Below the pieces are notes generated by a model that did no database searches, was not told where the DNA came from, and saw nothing but the letters and a program-made list of their open reading frames with translations. Positions 1-8,768 of a DNA stretch of 64,000 bases are shown piece after piece. The stretch comes from Pantoea endophytica (GTDB lineage Bacteria > Pseudomonadota > Gammaproteobacteria > Enterobacterales > Enterobacteriaceae), in NCBI RefSeq assembly GCF_002858935.1, contig NZ_PJRT01000005.1, forward strand, positions 682,001 to 746,000, given 5' to 3'. The translations under genes and the position numbers were made by a program. Position 1 is the first letter of the stretch, and the number at the start of each line of letters is the position of its first letter.

Positions 1-1459
1 CTTTGAATCCCGCGACCCAGGAGAAAATCATGCCCAATATGAAGGCGACGAATATGGATGCCAGGAAGCCGAGGAACTGCGTCATGTGCCCCTCTTTAAA
101 GAACACCGGCAGGACGGCAATACCGGGAATGCAGTAACTCCATGAAACCGCGTTGAAAGCCCCGGCGATCATGCCGCCGGCAGCACCCGCCAGGCAGCCA
201 CAAATCATCGGTCGTTTAAGACGCAGAGCCACACCGTAAATGGCGGGTTCAGTGATGCCGAACAGCGCCGTTACACCCGCAGAAAGCGCCATGCGCTTAA
301 GCTCAGCGTCTTTCGCCTTCAGGTATACGCCCAGCACCGCGCCCGCCATACCGAATACCGCGGAGGCTTGCAGTCCGGTAAAGGTGTCGTAGCCCAGGGT
401 GGCATAGTTACCGACGGTCACTGGCGTGATGCCCCAATGCACGCCCAAGGTAACCAGTGGCATCCACAAGGCACCAACCACAAATCCGGCAATGGCAGGG
501 CTGAGATGATAAAGGGTGTTATAGACGCCACCGATGGCGCCGCCGATCATATTGCCGATCGGACCGAATGCCAGAAGCGTGAACGGAACCATGATGGCGA
601 GGCAGAACATGGGCGTGAACAGGTTGCGTATCACCATCGGAAGCAGGCGCTCGAAGAAACGCTGTACATACGACATGCCCCACACCATCAAAATAATGGG
701 GATTACCGACGAGGTGTAACTCAAATACTCTACCGGCAGCCCCATAAAGGTCAGCGGCGCGGCATCAAGCGGAATGCCAGCGATCTGCACCATTACCTTT
801 GAAATCTCGGGATTTTCAACCGCGCCCTTCATCAAAGCCTGCACTGCGGGATCGGCTGAGTTGGCGGTGAGGATTTTGTTGGCCGTCAACATATTCAGGT
901 AATCCGGCGACACCAGCGCGCAGGCGGAGATAACCGCTGTGAACGGATTGACGTTGAATTTTTTGGCGGCGGTAAACGCAACCATCACGGGCAGGAAGGT
1001 AAAGCCGGTCCACGAAACGAAGTTAAGGATGCGATAAGTGCCGCTTGCCGGATCCATTAGGTCGATGGCGATCAGCAGCGAAATGATGCCCTGCAGCACA
1101 CCGCAGGCTGCCAGTGGATAGAGAAAAGGCGCAAAGATACTGGAGATGATATCCATAATGCGGCTAACCATACCGATATTAGGCTGTGGTACCGCTGCAC
1201 TTTCGTCGATAGTGAGTAGATTCTGCACTTCGCGGTAAGCATCACCAACGTGATTACCAATCACCACCTGCATCTGGCCGCTGGCCTGCATCGCGGTGAT
1301 AACGCCTTTTACCCGCTTTAGTGATTCAACCTCGACCAGAGAATAATCTTTCAGCACAAACCTCAGACGTGTAGCGCAATGTGTCACACTTATCACATTA
1401 TTATCGCTACCTATCAGTCTAACGATCTCTTTCGCAGAATCCGCATAATCTATTGCCAT
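1..1459 (-). CDS. PTS system beta-glucoside-type EIIBC permease, 3' end outside window
   Basis: Membrane permease that would phosphorylate a beta-glucoside-like sugar during uptake. The reading frame opens with ATG at 1457-1459 and stays open for 486 codons to the left edge, so the C-terminus is missing. The N-terminus is an EIIB domain with the phosphocysteine motif SVTHCATRLRF (Cys28) followed by the usual GVITAMQASGQMQVVIG segment. After a linker (about residue 90) the protein becomes strongly hydrophobic, as expected for EIIC. At the edge it reads FSWVAGFK, which fits an EIIC helix. Whether an EIIA domain follows, as in BglF, cannot be seen. The RpiR gene lies just upstream on the same strand. 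The sugar specificity is inferred from family resemblance only. Confidence 0.88.
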   Translation of the reverse strand, partial: MAIDYADSAKEIVRLIGSDNNVISVTHCATRLRFVLKDYSLVEVESLKRVKGVITAMQASGQMQVVIGNHVGDAYREVQNLLTIDESAAVPQPNIGMVSRIMDIISSIFAPFLYPLAACGVLQGIISLLIAIDLMDPASGTYRILNFVSWTGFTFLPVMVAFTAAKKFNVNPFTAVISACALVSPDYLNMLTANKILTANSADPAVQALMKGAVENPEISKVMVQIAGIPLDAAPLTFMGLPVEYLSYTSSVIPIILMVWGMSYVQRFFERLLPMVIRNLFTPMFCLAIMVPFTLLAFGPIGNMIGGAIGGVYNTLYHLSPAIAGFVVGALWMPLVTLGVHWGITPVTVGNYATLGYDTFTGLQASAVFGMAGAVLGVYLKAKDAELKRMALSAGVTALFGITEPAIYGVALRLKRPMICGCLAGAAGGMIAGAFNAVSWSYCIPGIAVLPVFFKEGHMTQFLGFLASIFVAFILGMIFSWVAGFK

Positions 1460-1576
1460 GGTTTTCTTCCATTGCCAGAGGGAATTCAGCCCGTCAGGAG
1501 CGGACTAATTCCGGCAATGTTAGAAAATCATCCCGGCAATGTCACGAGGTCACAATATGTTATAACGGGTCGCTAA

Positions 1577-2335
1577 TTACAAAAATGTCACACCGCGTGA
1601 CATATCGCTGAGATTATTCACCACCAGCTTTCTGCCTATCGATTCAAGAATAAAAATGACCGGAACCTGAGTGGTAATATCGTATTCGCTTTCAATCAAA
1701 ATGCGAGAAACATGGTAAGGAACAATAAAGTCAGAAAGTTTTGCCAGTGTTGAATCCGGGTTGCAGGTAATAGAAATCACTTTGCACTTGTGAATAACAA
1801 ACTGCCTGGCAAGCTTCAATATTTCGGGAGTTTCGCCAGAGACTGAAAGCAAGATAGCCACTGAACTCTGCACCATATCGGTACTCACCGGATAATAGGG
1901 ATCATCAATGTGATTACTGAACTTGCCTACATTAGAGAAGAAACGCGCACCATACCTGCCAAGCGTGCCAGAGCTGCCTGCGCCAGCAAAGAACACCCGT
2001 TCGGCATCACGAATGTATTGAGCCGCCTGATTGATCATCTCATCAAATTCATCGTTTCTGATGCTTTTAAAAAAGGTCAATATTTCCTCAGCTCCATGAG
2101 GAATCAGTAATGTGTTATTTTTGTTCAGGTGCAACTTCATACTGGCTTTGAGTTCTGAGTAACCTTTGAAGTCCATTTTTTTACAGAATCTCAGAACAGT
2201 CGCGGTAGATACGCCAGAATTATCAGCTAGCTCTCTTATCGTCATATAAATAACGGCATTGATGTTTTTAATAATGTAATTATGCACGCTGCTTTCGAGG
2301 GCATTTAAGGTTGATAGTTTTCTGGCGTTAAACAT
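1577..2335 (-). CDS. MurR/RpiR family transcriptional regulator with SIS domain
   Basis: 252-residue regulator. The N-terminal 75 residues are an RpiR-type helix-turn-helix: IRELADNSGVSTATVLRFCKKM is the recognition part. Residues about 105-230 form the SIS sugar-phosphate binding domain (VFFAGAGSSGTLGRYGARFF, later SVSGETPEILKLARQF). It sits immediately upstream of the PTS permease on the same strand, so it most likely senses the phosphorylated sugar and controls that permease. Two 19-bp palindromes of the form ATGTCAC-N5-GTGACAT lie at 2375-2393 (upstream of this gene) and 1585-1603 (upstream of the permease), which fits autoregulation plus control of the PTS gene. Whether it activates or represses is not visible. 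Confidence 0.9.
   Translation of the reverse strand: MFNARKLSTLNALESSVHNYIIKNINAVIYMTIRELADNSGVSTATVLRFCKKMDFKGYSELKASMKLHLNKNNTLLIPHGAEEILTFFKSIRNDEFDEMINQAAQYIRDAERVFFAGAGSSGTLGRYGARFFSNVGKFSNHIDDPYYPVSTDMVQSSVAILLSVSGETPEILKLARQFVIHKCKVISITCNPDSTLAKLSDFIVPYHVSRILIESEYDITTQVPVIFILESIGRKLVVNNLSDMSRGVTFL
1585..1603. promoter_or_regulatory. Candidate RpiR operator upstream of the PTS permease
   Basis: Palindrome ATGTCAC-N5-GTGACAT located about 125 bp upstream of the permease start, inside the last codons of the regulator gene. It matches the copy at 2375-2393 in both arms. A weaker partial copy (ATGTCAC then GTCACAA) lies at about 1539-1555. Function is inferred from symmetry and recurrence. 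Confidence 0.6.
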
Positions 2336-2374
2336 CTATTCAAACATCCTGACGATTCAATTATGACGCTTATC

Positions 2375-2393
2375 ATGTCACAAACCGTGACAT
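2375..2393. promoter_or_regulatory. Candidate RpiR operator upstream of the regulator gene
   Basis: Second 19-bp palindrome with arms ATGTCAC and GTGACAT, 40 bp upstream of the RpiR start codon. The arms are identical to those of the site at 1585-1603 and only the five central bases differ. This supports a specific operator rather than chance. Confidence 0.6.
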
Positions 2394-2493
2394 CTGAGGG
2401 ATGTTTAACGAGTAAACCCGCGCGGCAAACCAAAAGAAATTGTATTAATTGTGATAGCTCGCACAATTTGGATCAAGCATGGCGGAATGCATA

Positions 2494-2976
2494 TTAGTTT
2501 TCCAGCGCAGTAAGGATCGTCGCTTCCATTTTTTCTGGTTTGGTGATCGGTGCAAATCGCTTGATCGGTTTGCCGTCGCGTCCGATCAGAAACTTTGTGA
2601 AGTTCCATTTGATCCGCCCGCCCAACACACCGGGTAATTCGGCTTTCAGGTAGCGAAATACGGGGTGCGTTGCGGCGCCGTTAACTTCGACTTTCTCGAA
2701 CATCGGGAAGCTCACACCGTAGTTGATGAGGCAGGTCTGCGCGATATCATCGGCTCCGCCAGGTTCCTGCTTGCCAAACTGATTGCAGGGGAAACCCAAT
2801 ATCATCAGCCCATTGTCCGCGTACTTCTTGTAGAGCGCTTCAAGGCCTGCATATTGAGGAGTAAATCCACAATGGCTGGCGGTATTTACCACCAGAACCA
2901 GCTTCCCGGCGTAATCGGCCATAGAGATGGGCTGGCCTCGCAAGCTGATGGCATTAAGTTGATGAAAGGTGGTCAT
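2494..2976 (-). CDS. btuE: Glutathione/thioredoxin peroxidase (BtuE-like)
   Basis: 160-residue peroxidase of the glutathione peroxidase family, cytoplasmic, reducing hydrogen peroxide or lipid hydroperoxides with thioredoxin or glutathione. The peroxidatic residue is Cys36 in NTASHCGFTPQ, in place of selenocysteine. The conserved LGFPCNQFGKQEPG segment supplies the catalytic Gln, and WNFTKFLI supplies the catalytic Trp/Asn. The length is normal for bacterial members. It stands alone between the RpiR gene and the MFS gene, all on the same strand but with gaps, so it is probably its own unit. The gene symbol is assigned by resemblance to E. coli BtuE. Confidence 0.9.
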   Translation of the reverse strand: MTTFHQLNAISLRGQPISMADYAGKLVLVVNTASHCGFTPQYAGLEALYKKYADNGLMILGFPCNQFGKQEPGGADDIAQTCLINYGVSFPMFEKVEVNGAATHPVFRYLKAELPGVLGGRIKWNFTKFLIGRDGKPIKRFAPITKPEKMEATILTALEN

Positions 2977-3070
2977 GTATCAATCCTCAGAGCAGAATCA
3001 GTTCGGCATTAAAGACGGTGCTTTAATCAGCGGCCTCTGCGCCTTATTCTATGATTAAAGCGCCTGCGAT

Positions 3071-4258
3071 TCATGTTAGACGTGATGTGTGAAAAGTCAT
3101 GACTACCGCACCAAGAAGTAATAAACCACTCAAGCCGAAAGCACTTTGCCAACCCAGACTGTCGAAAATCAAACCCCCAACGGTTGATCCCAGCGCAATG
3201 GAGAGTTGGATGACAGCAACCATCAGACCACCACCTGCCTCTGCATCTTCGGGTAGCGTCCGCGCGAGCCATGTCCACCATCCGGTTGGCGCGGCTGTCG
3301 CAAGCATTCCCCACAGGCTCAGCAAAACGGCAACAATCCACATGCTGTGGCCAAACAAAAGTAACGTACCGGCAATCGCTGACATAAGCAGTGGTATCAA
3401 GATTAATGTCGGATAAAACCTTGAGCTCAGGAAGGTCGAAACAAACGTTGTGCCGATAAAACCTGCTGCGCCTATAGCCAGTAAAATCCAGGACAGGCCA
3501 GGCGCGCTCACTCTGGTCACGTTCTCCAGAAACGGTCGCACGTAAGTAAATAAGGAAAACTGCCCCATAAAGAAGAGTCCGCAAGCCAACAGCCCCATTG
3601 ATACGATAGAGGCTCTGAAAAGACCAAGCACCGATCCCTGTGGCTTGCGCGCATTATCGCTTTCCATCGAAGGCAGGCTGAGGCATTGCCAGATGAACGC
3701 AACTATCGCAAGCGGTACCAGACATAAAAAGGCACCCCGCCATCCGACAGTCGCCCCTAGGTAGCTACCCAGCGGTGCCGCCACAACGGTGGCCAGCGCG
3801 TTCCCGCCGTTAAAAGTCGCCAGCGCGCGGGTAACCTTGTGCTGCGGTACCAGCCGAATGGCTGTTGCGGCCGACATTGACCAGAATCCACCGATGACGA
3901 TTCCAATCAACGCTCTCCCGAGCATATAAACCGAATAACTGGCCGCCAGCGCGACAATGATTGCCGATACCGCCATCAAAATCGTTAGTCCCAGCAGAAG
4001 ATATTTCCGATTCAGGTCCCCGGCAATGCGGGAGATAGTCAGGCTGGTAATCACCGCCAGCGCGCCAGAGATGGCAATTCCCTGTCCTGCCAATCCTTCC
4101 GTGACATGCAAGTCGCGGGCAATAGGTGTTAGCAGACTGACCGGCATAAATTCAGAAGCGATCAATACAAAAACGCAGAGCGTCATGGCAAAAACGCCCC
4201 CCCAATACGACTGAGTTTTATGGTGAGAGGATTTAATATTTACTGTGGACATTATCAA
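3071..4258 (-). CDS. MFS transporter, DHA1 family efflux protein
   Basis: 395-residue inner-membrane protein with about 12 hydrophobic segments. It belongs to the sugar-efflux/drug-resistance DHA1 group (YdhP/AraJ-like): the start of TM1 reads LCVFVLIASEFMPVSLLTPIARDL, a hallmark of this group, and a Motif-A-like stretch DLNRKYLLLGLT follows TM2. A second start two codons in (4252) is equally possible. The exported compound cannot be read from the sequence. It lies downstream of the exported hydrolase on the same strand, separated by about 300 bp holding a palindrome, so joint regulation is uncertain. Confidence 0.85.
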   Translation of the reverse strand: MIMSTVNIKSSHHKTQSYWGGVFAMTLCVFVLIASEFMPVSLLTPIARDLHVTEGLAGQGIAISGALAVITSLTISRIAGDLNRKYLLLGLTILMAVSAIIVALAASYSVYMLGRALIGIVIGGFWSMSAATAIRLVPQHKVTRALATFNGGNALATVVAAPLGSYLGATVGWRGAFLCLVPLAIVAFIWQCLSLPSMESDNARKPQGSVLGLFRASIVSMGLLACGLFFMGQFSLFTYVRPFLENVTRVSAPGLSWILLAIGAAGFIGTTFVSTFLSSRFYPTLILIPLLMSAIAGTLLLFGHSMWIVAVLLSLWGMLATAAPTGWWTWLARTLPEDAEAGGGLMVAVIQLSIALGSTVGGLIFDSLGWQSAFGLSGLLLLGAVVMTFHTSRLT

Positions 4259-4414
4259 CTACCCTTCAAATCGATCCGACCTGCTTCAGGCGAAAGTGGG
4301 AGATGCGCTTTTCAGGGAATAACATCATCATTTCACTGCGTTACATCAGGCGAGTTAATGCCTAATGCTCGTCAGTTAAGACATGAAAACCCGTAATTAC
4401 CGAGAGCACGCATT

Positions 4415-4454
4415 GTAGCGGCGCAATTTATTGCGCGATAAATCGCGCCGCTAC
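4415..4454. repeat. 40-bp near-perfect intergenic palindrome
   Basis: An extended inverted repeat begins GTAGCGGCGC and ends GCGCCGCTAC, with an inner AT-rich core that is also self-complementary apart from two G/A alternations. It lies between the MFS and hydrolase genes, in the position and style of a dispersed REP-like enterobacterial repeat. A short sequence, CATCAGG-GAGTTAATGCC, occurs on both sides of it (about 4345 and 4494). Confidence 0.6.
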
Positions 4455-4559
4455 GGAAGGTGCGGCGATTTGATACGGCGCTTAACTGAACGGCATCAGG
4501 GGAGTTAATGCCACCCGTGAAGTAGGGGTGGCATGGTAAATGCAAATTATTTCAGAAAA

Positions 4560-5696
4560 TTACCTTAAATTTGATTTGAAAAATTGTTCAAACTTAGCAA
4601 ACGGGATCTTTCCAGCCACGTTGTCATATAAGTCCACATGATTTGCCCCGGGAATAATCACCAGCTCTTTCTTGTTACTCCCGATCGCCTTAAAAGCGTC
4701 TTCAGCAAAATAACGTGAATGGGCTTTTTCACCGGTCACAACAAGCGCAGGGATAGTGATTTCATTTGCATAACTCAGCAGCGGCATATTCATAAATGAC
4801 AGTGGCATTGTTGCATTCCATGCGCCGGTTGAGTTGACCGAACGCGCATGGAAACCGCGTGGCATGCGGTAATAATCAAAGAATTCTTTCAAGACTGGAT
4901 TTGGATTAGCGGGTAACGTTTCCGGCAGAATACGCTCAGAAGCGCTGACTTTACCTTTTTCGTCAACATCGATGTCGTGACCACCGGGCGCGAAAGTGCC
5001 GTTTTCCGCATCCTTCCAGCGCTGCGCGTTCAGATACTGCAACACAGCACGACGATCGGCGCTGGTGTAACGATCTTTGCCATCGCCTACGCCGTGGCCC
5101 ATCGCGCGGCTCATGTCATACATCACGCTGGTTGCCACTGCTTTAACGCGTGTATCCATCGCAGCGTCGTTTAACGCCATGCCGCCCAGACCGCAAATAC
5201 CGAGCAGCCCGATATGGTCGCGGTCTACCTCATTTTGCAGACCTAAGAAATCAATTGCCGCGCTGAAATCCTCAGTATTGATATCCGGAGACGCTACATT
5301 ACGCGGGTAGCCGCCACTTTCGCCCGTATATGAAGGGTCAAACGCGAGGGTGACAAATCCCTTTTCAGCCAGCGTTTGCGCGTACAGGCCGCTGGATTGT
5401 TCTTTGACTGCACCGAAGGGCCCGCTGATGGCAATGGCTGCCAGCTTGCGCTCGCCGCGATCCTTTGGAAGATAGAGATCCCCAACTAAAGTGATCCCAT
5501 AGCGGTTCTGAAAGGTAACCTTACGGTGATCAACTTTCGTACTTTCAGCAAAGGTTTTATCCCAATTTTTGACCAGCGAAATAGGTGCGTTCGGATTGCT
5601 GGTATCAGCATAACTCATCGTTGTAACTCCACTTAATGATGCGCATAGCAGCATTGCAGGTAACACTGCTGTCAATTTTTTAGTGAAAACAGTCAT
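4560..5696 (-). CDS. Exported alpha/beta hydrolase (dienelactone-hydrolase-like)
   Basis: 378 residues. The first 31 form a signal peptide (KK, then LTAVLPAMLLCASLSGVTTMSYA), so the product is probably periplasmic. The fold is the X-Pro/dienelactone-type alpha/beta hydrolase seen in YcjY-like proteins. The nucleophile elbow reads GLLGICGLGG, with Cys rather than Ser as the apparent nucleophile. The late acidic and histidine residues sit around VVTGEKAHSRYFAED and PGANHVDLYD. The substrate is unknown. It is transcribed divergently from the LysR gene that starts 170 bp away, the usual layout for a LysR-controlled target. A GCCACCC/GGGTGGC hairpin at 4510-4532 lies just beyond its stop but lacks a clear T-run. 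Confidence 0.85.
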   Translation of the reverse strand: MTVFTKKLTAVLPAMLLCASLSGVTTMSYADTSNPNAPISLVKNWDKTFAESTKVDHRKVTFQNRYGITLVGDLYLPKDRGERKLAAIAISGPFGAVKEQSSGLYAQTLAEKGFVTLAFDPSYTGESGGYPRNVASPDINTEDFSAAIDFLGLQNEVDRDHIGLLGICGLGGMALNDAAMDTRVKAVATSVMYDMSRAMGHGVGDGKDRYTSADRRAVLQYLNAQRWKDAENGTFAPGGHDIDVDEKGKVSASERILPETLPANPNPVLKEFFDYYRMPRGFHARSVNSTGAWNATMPLSFMNMPLLSYANEITIPALVVTGEKAHSRYFAEDAFKAIGSNKKELVIIPGANHVDLYDNVAGKIPFAKFEQFFKSNLR

Positions 5697-5866
5697 TAAA
5701 ATCCTCCTGAATAAACATCAAAGAGGCAGGTTTCATACCGACAACGCTGCTGTGCTTTGTTGCAATGTGCACATTCTAGTTAGCAGCATGTGTTCTGATT
5801 AGAGGGGAATTTTTGCTAAGATTGATATCAAATTGTTCCAAATAACGATGTAGTCATAAGGGCGGG

Positions 5867-6754
5867 ATGATGGCAAAACGGGAAAACTACAACGATCTCT
5901 ACCTGTTCATGCTGGTGGTGCGCGAGGGGAGTTTTACCGCTGCGGCGAAACGCCTTGGCCTGGCACAATCAGGTATCAGTCGTTCAGTGCGTGAACTTGA
6001 AGAAAGACTGGGCGTTCAACTCATTGTTCGCACCACGCGCAGATTATCGCTCACCCATGCTGGTGAGCAGCTTTATCTAACCGTTGAGTCAGGATTCGAT
6101 GCTTTAGATATGGGGCTCGCTAAGCTGGCCCACTATCGCCAGACCCCATCCGGTACGGTGCGTATCAATGCCAGCCAGCACGCGATAGATAAAGTACTCC
6201 TGCCAAAACTTGCGGTATTCAAACAACGCTATCCCGATATCAGACTGGAGCTCATCAGCGAAAGCCGGTTTGTGGATATCATTGCGGAGAGATTCGATGC
6301 GGGTGTACGTCTGGGGCCGGAGGTTGGCAGCGGCATGATCGCTGTACGCATTTCGCCTGAGATGGAGATGGCCGTTGTCGGTACGCCAGAACACTTTCGT
6401 CGCTACGGCTTTCCGCAGATCCCCGCGGATTTGGCCGTTCATCCCTGCATCGCTTATCAGTTAGGCGATGGCAGCCTTTATGCCTGGGAACTTCATCAGG
6501 ATGGCAAAAAAATCACCCATAGGCCGCAAGGGCAATGGGTTTTTGCTGACAGCTATATGGAAGCGAAAGCCGCTACTCTCGGGCTCGGGCTGGCTTATGT
6601 CCCGGAAGAGCTGGTTTCTGAGGATCTGGAACAAGGAAAGCTGATCAGGGTTCTGCAACGGCACAGCCAACGTCTGGAAGCTTCATTTCTCTATTATCCG
6701 CACCGCAATGTGTCACCCGCTTTGCGCGCGGTTATTGATACATTGAGAATTTAA
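5867..6754 (+). CDS. LysR family transcriptional regulator
   Basis: 295-residue LTTR. The N-terminal winged helix-turn-helix spans residues 5-65 (FMLVVREGSFTAAAKRLGLAQSGISRSVRELEERLGVQLIVRTTRRLSLT). The substrate-binding domain covers about 90-290. The start at 5867 is preceded by AAGGGCGGG, a good ribosome binding site. It is divergent from the exported hydrolase and is likely its regulator. The inducer is unknown. It resembles the large group of LTTRs that lie next to hydrolase or oxidoreductase genes and MFS pumps. Confidence 0.9.
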   Translation: MMAKRENYNDLYLFMLVVREGSFTAAAKRLGLAQSGISRSVRELEERLGVQLIVRTTRRLSLTHAGEQLYLTVESGFDALDMGLAKLAHYRQTPSGTVRINASQHAIDKVLLPKLAVFKQRYPDIRLELISESRFVDIIAERFDAGVRLGPEVGSGMIAVRISPEMEMAVVGTPEHFRRYGFPQIPADLAVHPCIAYQLGDGSLYAWELHQDGKKITHRPQGQWVFADSYMEAKAATLGLGLAYVPEELVSEDLEQGKLIRVLQRHSQRLEASFLYYPHRNVSPALRAVIDTLRI

Positions 6755-7146
6755 AAGGTTTTCAATGAAAAATATGTATACCTGCCAATATCATCATCTC
6801 TCTCATTCGCCCACTGTTAATTAATCCTGAAGTAAATAAAGGCTTCTTAGCAACCTGAAACTTTAATCAGCATTGGCACTCTCCCTCCCGACATTTTCTG
6901 GAAATCGATTAAACACCAGCAAATACACGTATTTTTGCTGTTTGGCCGTGCATAATTTGACATGTTGGGAAGCGTCGCAAAAAGCAGATTTTGCTCTGGT
7001 ATCAACAGTCTGAATAATCAAGATGAATTCAGAGCTTATCTGAAAAACCATAGCCTTACATAACCCAAATACTCTTTTATCCTCTCAATAACGAGGATAT
7101 TTAAATTAATTCTGTTAATTTTTTGCACTCGCCAGCAGGGGGAAGA
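6755..7146. other. Intergenic region with one copy of an imperfect repeat
   Basis: 392 bp without a convincing gene. Bases 6789-6824 (TATCATCA... CCCACTG... TAA) match 8416-8451 at 30 of 36 positions in the same orientation. CCCTCCC-ACATTT near 6884 matches 8364. The glycosyltransferase gene lies between the paired copies. No promoter was identified with confidence. Confidence 0.45.
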
Positions 7147-8295
7147 ATGAAGATTATCGTCGGTGGAAACGGCTACCCAGAAAAGAGAAACATCATTACA
7201 AACCCTTCAAATCGCTATCTGGATTACCGTCCCAGAAATATCTGGACCTGGATCAACGTTATAAGGCGGCGCTTATTGCATAAAAATAAACTGTTTATTT
7301 TTCGACCGCTGCCCCTGATGTCTTCAGGTGATGCGGACATTATCCACCTTTTTAACGAAGTTTCTTCGGGGCCAGGCGACTGGGTAGCGACCTTTGAAAC
7401 CGAACTGCCCCGTGTTCTTCCCGTTGAGGGAATACCCAAATTTGCCAACCCCGAGCTGGCGCGGGAACTCCGGTACGTCTGCTCTCCGCGCTGCAAAGGT
7501 ATCATCGCTATCTCAGAAGCCACACGTCAGATCCAACTGCGGCTGCTGGAACATTTCCCCAGGGAGCAGGCTATCATCGGGCCCAAACTGCACGTACTGC
7601 ATCCCCCGCAGCCGGTACTGCAGGAAAAAAATGCTCTGGTTGAAAGAGGTCCGCTGAATTTTACCTTCGTGGGCAAGGAGTTCTATCGCAAAGGAGGGGC
7701 AGAAGTTGTGCTAGCCTTTAGCCAGTTATTAAGGGAAAACCTGATAAGTGTGAACGACGTACGCGTAAATCTGGTTGGTGATCCTGGCAAAACGCATAAC
7801 GTGGCTCACCAGGCGTTCCAGGATGATGACGCATTTAGAAGAAGCGTGGAGGATACACTTCGTGAATGCCCTCTATTCCAGCACCATACGTCGCTGACCA
7901 ACGACGCGGTACTGGCGTTGATTAAGACCTCTGATGTCGGGCTGCTGCCCACATGGCAGGAGACATACGGCTTTTCCGTTCTGGAAATGCAGGCCTGCGG
8001 CTGCCCGGTAATAACGACGAATGTCAGAGCCTTGCCGGAAATCAATCCGGAAAATGCCGGCTGGCTGATTCGCTGTCCACTGAATAGCATGTCGGAGCTG
8101 ACGGTTGGATCGCTCAACGATAAAGCCGCACTGAGAAGCACCATCGTTTCTCAGTTAAAAGCCCATATTTTACATATCTTAAGCGACAGAAAAATTGTCA
8201 AAGTGCGCGCTATACAGTCAGTCGCTCGCATACGTAATGAACACGATCCTGTGGAGTTCAGAAATTACCTGAGTGCGATATACAGGGGGTTTTGA
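7147..8295 (+). CDS. GT4 family glycosyltransferase
   Basis: 382 residues when started at 7147, which follows a strong ribosome binding site (GGGGGAAGA). A longer frame to 7123 lacks one. The C-terminal half holds the GT4 (group 1) nucleotide-sugar domain: NFTFVGKEFYRKGGAEVVLAF is the first Rossmann strand/helix, and TSDVGLLPTWQETYGFSVLEMQACGCPVITTNVRALPEI carries the E-x7-E retaining signature. It probably adds a sugar to a surface polysaccharide or lipid, but no polysaccharide cluster is nearby and the acceptor is unknown. It stands isolated, flanked by imperfect repeats and next to the prophage recombinase. Confidence 0.85.
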   Translation: MKIIVGGNGYPEKRNIITNPSNRYLDYRPRNIWTWINVIRRRLLHKNKLFIFRPLPLMSSGDADIIHLFNEVSSGPGDWVATFETELPRVLPVEGIPKFANPELARELRYVCSPRCKGIIAISEATRQIQLRLLEHFPREQAIIGPKLHVLHPPQPVLQEKNALVERGPLNFTFVGKEFYRKGGAEVVLAFSQLLRENLISVNDVRVNLVGDPGKTHNVAHQAFQDDDAFRRSVEDTLRECPLFQHHTSLTNDAVLALIKTSDVGLLPTWQETYGFSVLEMQACGCPVITTNVRALPEINPENAGWLIRCPLNSMSELTVGSLNDKAALRSTIVSQLKAHILHILSDRKIVKVRAIQSVARIRNEHDPVEFRNYLSAIYRGF

Positions 8296-8768
8296 GCCAG
8301 ACAAATAAAGAAATTAACCGTTTTCTGTATGGGTATTGTTCACATTGCTCATACGGATAACCTGCCCTCCCAACATTTCGGGCATTCTTAACTGGAAAAC
8401 AGACCTTTCCGCCACTATCATCAGCTCACTTATTCACCCACTGATAACTAAGGAGGATTACTATGCCACTGTGTGAATTGTTTATTTACTCACACTTCTA
8501 AAGGATCTAAGTAATAATATAACTCACTGTATTCAAAGCATAAAAAACCATTTGAAACTTTAGTTCTGGTTGCTTTTTGTTGAATTTTTATTGCTAAGAT
8601 ATCAATACGTTACTTATAATTTTGCAGAAACCAAAAGAGTTACTATGCAACATTCCCCAGTCTAATGGTGACTTGACCTACAACCTAAACTTGACATATT
8701 TAATGACTCAAAGATTGAGAATGATTTAGCCCTTTATTGTTTAAATAAACCTCTAATATTGTGGCTTA
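8296..8768. other. Intergenic region; probable home of the prophage left attachment site
   Basis: 473 bp with no substantial gene. It holds the second copy of the 36-bp repeat (8416-8451). A 12-codon frame starts at 8463 behind a perfect AAGGAGG and encodes MPLCELFIYSHF. A GTGTGA/TCACAC inverted repeat (8471-8495) overlaps that frame. Serine integrases usually sit beside their attachment site, so the 3' flank of the recombinase is the likely attL side. No duplicated core was found in the window. Confidence 0.35.

Noticed and set aside
368..802. 144-codon rightward frame
   Set aside because: It lies antisense to the PTS permease, whose EIIB and EIIC motifs are clear. Its composition (many His, Arg, Gln) is that of a shadow frame.
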